DNA from: an uncultured Mailhella sp.
GTDB taxonomy: Bacteria; Desulfobacterota; Desulfovibrionia; Desulfovibrionales; Desulfovibrionaceae
DNA: 6,899 nucleotides
Assembly (NCBI GenBank): GCA_905192935.1
Contig: CAJJMX010000088.1
Location: 1-6,899 of the forward strand
Reading direction: 5' to 3'
The translations under genes were made by a program, and so were the position numbers. Within the stretch, counting starts at the first letter, position 1, and every line of letters starts with the position of its first letter. The notes beneath the pieces were generated by a model. The model saw nothing but the letters and a program-made list of their open reading frames with translations, had not been told where the DNA came from and did not search any database. Positions 5,497 through 6,899 of the stretch are shown here, piece after piece.

Positions 5497-5985
5497 ATGA
5501 AGTCTCTGAAGTCTTTTGGCCTGGTTGTGGTTCTCGCTCTGGCTCTCGGCATGGGCGCCGGCTGCGCTAAGAAGAACGCTGAAGTGGAAAACGTGGAACC
5601 CGCTCCCGTCGCTTCCACCTCTTCCGCCCTTGATGCTGCTGCTCAGCAGATCACCGACGGTGTCGTGTACTTCGATTTCGACAAGTATGACATCAAGGCT
5701 GAATACCGCGACATGCTGCAGCAGAAGGCTGAACTCATGAAGCAGTATCCTTCCATCCGCGTGCGCATCGAAGGCAACTGCGACGAACGCGGCACCCAGG
5801 AATACAACCTCGCCCTCGGCGAGCGTCGTGCCCGTGCTGCCTATGAATACATGATCCGCCTCGGCGTGCCTGCCGAACAGCTCGACATCATCTCCTACGG
5901 CAAGGAACGTCCCGCCGTTGAAGGTACCGGTGAAGCTGTGTGGGCCAAGAACCGTCGTGACGAATTCAACGTCATCGCCCGCTAG
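5497..5985 (+). CDS. pal: Peptidoglycan-associated outer-membrane lipoprotein Pal
   Basis: A 162-residue lipoprotein anchored in the outer membrane that grips peptidoglycan through an OmpA-like domain and cycles on and off TolB. The signal peptide (1-22) has a hydrophobic core at 8-19 and the lipidated Cys23; the lipobox M-G-A-G-C has Gly at the -3 position, weaker than the usual Leu. A flexible Pro/Ala/Ser linker covers about 24-50. The OmpA domain starts at VYFDFDKYDIK (57-67) and has the hallmark GNCDERGTQEYNLALGERRA (93-112), SYGKERP (133-139) and NRRDEF (152-157), including the Asp and Arg that bind diaminopimelate in the family. AGGAGG at 5484-5489 lies 7 bases before the ATG. Codon choice (GCT, GAA, AAG, CGT) differs from the neighbours and suits high expression. 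A strong terminator follows; no cpoB (ybgF) is adjacent. Confidence 0.97.
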   Translation: MKSLKSFGLVVVLALALGMGAGCAKKNAEVENVEPAPVASTSSALDAAAQQITDGVVYFDFDKYDIKAEYRDMLQQKAELMKQYPSIRVRIEGNCDERGTQEYNLALGERRARAAYEYMIRLGVPAEQLDIISYGKERPAVEGTGEAVWAKNRRDEFNVIAR

Positions 5986-5998
5986 TTTTTGCTGAAAT

Positions 5999-6035
5999 AA
6001 GGCTGCCCTGTGTCCTCTGCAGGGCAGCCTTTTTT
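5999..6035 (+). terminator. Intrinsic terminator after pal
   Basis: AAGGCTGCCCTG (5999-6010) and CAGGGCAGCCTT (6020-6031) form a perfect 12-bp stem with a 9-base loop and a T-tract at 6030-6035. It begins 14 bases after the pal stop and ends only three bases before the tRNA gene. Confidence 0.9.
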
Positions 6036-6038
6036 GTT

Positions 6039-6113
6039 CGGGGCGTGGCGCAGGGGTAGCGCGTCTGCTTTGGGAGCAGAAAGTCGCTGGTTCAAATCCA
6101 GTCGCCCCGACCA
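6039..6113 (+). tRNA. tRNA-Pro, anticodon UGG
   Basis: A complete cloverleaf can be drawn. The acceptor stem CGGGGCG (6039-6045) pairs with CGCCCCG (6103-6109), including the C1-G72 pair typical of bacterial proline tRNA. The D stem is GCGC/GCGC with loop AGGGGTA. The anticodon stem is TCTGC/GCAGA with loop TTTGGGA, giving anticodon TGG at 6071-6073. The T arm is GCTGG-TTCAAAT-CCAGT. The discriminator is A6110 and CCA is encoded at 6111-6113. Length is 75 bases with a slightly short D loop. Its 5' end is three bases from the pal terminator, so no room for a clean dedicated promoter is visible; expression may depend on readthrough from pal and 5' processing. Confidence 0.97.
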
Positions 6114-6120
6114 TGTTTGA

Positions 6121-6150
6121 AGGGTCATGGTTTTCCATGGCTCTTTTTTT
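6121..6150 (+). terminator. Intrinsic terminator after tRNA-Pro
   Basis: GGGTCATGG (6122-6130) pairs with CCATGGCTC (6135-6143) around a TTTT loop, with two G-T wobbles. It is followed by seven T (6144-6150). It starts eight bases after the tRNA CCA. Confidence 0.85.
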
Positions 6151-6170
6151 GTTTAAACGACCGTTTGACG

Positions 6171-6218
6171 CGTGCCTTCTGCGGCGCGGCATGGCAGCAT
6201 CCGTGCCTTCTGCGGCGC
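6171..6218. repeat. 17-bp direct repeat, two copies
   Basis: CGTGCCTTCTGCGGCGC occurs at 6171-6187 and again, without mismatch, at 6202-6218, a period of 31 bases. The 14-base spacer is not repeated after the second copy. The first copy directly follows TTGACG (6165-6170), but no -10 box follows. Confidence 0.8.
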
Positions 6219-6628
6219 TTGTTTTTCTTCGTGGGCGTCCCGGCAGAGGGCTCCTGATCGATGGCTCCCGGCAGGGTCAGGTCTCTTTGGGAAGACAAGC
6301 TGCGTTTCTTCAGGGAAAAGGCGGCGACATCTTCGCCCCGGGCTTCCGGCGCAAAGACGGACTTTTTCGGAACGTTTCCTGCGAAGTTCCGGGAGCCTCG
6401 TTCCGGGAATGGGGCAGAACATCGTATCGGCGTCTCGGAAGCAAAGAGCGTGGAGCGGCCGGATGTTCTCTTTCGGTGAGAGATTGTCTGAGCGTTTTTT
6501 GTCCGGGAGATGGCCGGAGTCCGGGCCTGGTGGCTTTGAGCAGGAAAAACGCCGAGTTGCGGAGCGGAAAGGCCAGCGGGCAGGATGGAGGCATGACGGC
6601 CTTTGGTGGGGCAGAGAAGAAATCGTGC

Positions 6629-6657
6629 AGGGCAGGACGTGATCCTGTGCCTTTTTT
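6629..6657 (+). terminator. Weak terminator-like hairpin
   Basis: AGGG-CAGGA (6629-6637) pairs with TCCTG-(TG bulge)-CC-TT (6643-6653) around loop CGTGA, running into six T (6652-6657). The 2-base bulge and the use of T-tract bases in the stem make this tentative. It would end a + strand transcript from the otherwise gene-less stretch. Confidence 0.3.
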
Positions 6658-6899
6658 CCCGCTTTGCGGCGCGCGGGATGGCCGGTACTCATGGGCTTGT
6701 TTCGGGGTACGGAAAAAGGGAGGAGGCGGGCAGGATCGCGCGGCCTTTGTGCGTGAGAAGTGCTTTGCCGCTGCGAAGGCGGCGGCGGAAGGCATGGTTT
6801 CCCCCGCTGTTTTTACAGAGTATTTTTGCAGGCGTTCTTCTGGCGGGCGTCCGGTCTGAACGAGATGCCCCATGCCGGAAGCGTCTTTCGCGGACTGCG

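Larger units (their letters stand above)
6151..6899. other. About 750 bp without a supportable gene
   Basis: Open frames exist on both strands, such as 6113-6859 (+), 6172-6642 (+) and 6310-6873 (-, open to the right edge). Their translations are rich in Arg, Gly, Pro and Ser, lack any motif or membrane pattern I recognise, and lack the GC-rich third positions of the true genes. One of them starts inside the tRNA CCA and runs through the terminator. What can be seen is a 17-bp direct repeat near the left end and a terminator-like hairpin near 6640. The stretch may be a non-coding spacer, a decayed gene, or the leader of a gene beyond the edge. Confidence 0.5.

Noticed and set aside
6085..6113. 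tRNA-Pro 3' end as an attachment site of an integrated element
   Set aside because: No second copy of the tRNA 3' sequence and no integrase-like protein is present within the window.
6386..6408. GTTCCGGGA repeated 14 bases apart
   Set aside because: Nine bases in GC-rich DNA is too short to be meaningful, and no third copy continues the series; no CRISPR-like spacing is seen anywhere.
6113..6859. 248-codon plus-strand open frame after the tRNA
   Set aside because: It starts inside the tRNA CCA, reads through the tRNA terminator, has no ribosome site and no recognisable features.
6310..6899. Minus-strand frame open to the right edge
   Set aside because: Pro/Ser/Arg-rich translation without motifs or coding bias. 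It could be re-examined with the neighbouring sequence, but there is not enough to call a gene.

Overview
The window looks like chromosomal DNA of a high-GC Gram-negative bacterium. The best guess is a sulfate-reducer-type member of the Desulfovibrionaceae (Desulfovibrio / Bilophila / Mailhella-like). This rests on GC-rich third codon positions, a TolB/Pal envelope pair, and a urea channel resembling the Desulfovibrio type joined to a urease cluster. The family assignment is an inference from style, not from a database match. Every confidently identified gene is on the + strand.

Positions 1-2554 are the 3' end of a urease/urea-nitrogen operon. It holds the last ~87 codons of the urease accessory gene ureD, then a urea channel of the UT family 18 bp later, then an ammonium channel (Amt) 12 bp later, closed by an intrinsic terminator. 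Together these would bring in urea, help make active nickel urease, and handle the ammonia produced. Positions 2555-3769 hold two consecutive Fluc/CrcB fluoride channel genes, preceded by a 12-bp inverted repeat and a 27-bp dyad centred on a possible -35 box. A long non-coding tail with strong hairpins follows, ending in a perfect intrinsic terminator at 3744-3769.

Positions 3770-6035 carry the periplasmic half of the Tol-Pal envelope system: tolB, then pal. Each has its own sigma70-like promoter. tolQ, tolR and tolA do not lie immediately upstream, and cpoB does not lie immediately downstream. A tRNA-Pro(UGG) gene starts three bases after the T-tract of the pal terminator and is followed by its own terminator.

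Positions 6151-6899 contain no gene I can support. The stretch holds a 17-bp direct repeat and a weak terminator-like hairpin, and its open frames look like chance translations.

No CRISPR array, insertion sequence, phage or defence gene is visible. The genes themselves are ordinary. The points most worth a second look are the dyad upstream of crcB, the structured non-coding RNA candidate after the second crcB, the placement of fluoride exporters beside urease (fluoride inhibits urease), the tRNA placed against a terminator, and the gene-less right end.
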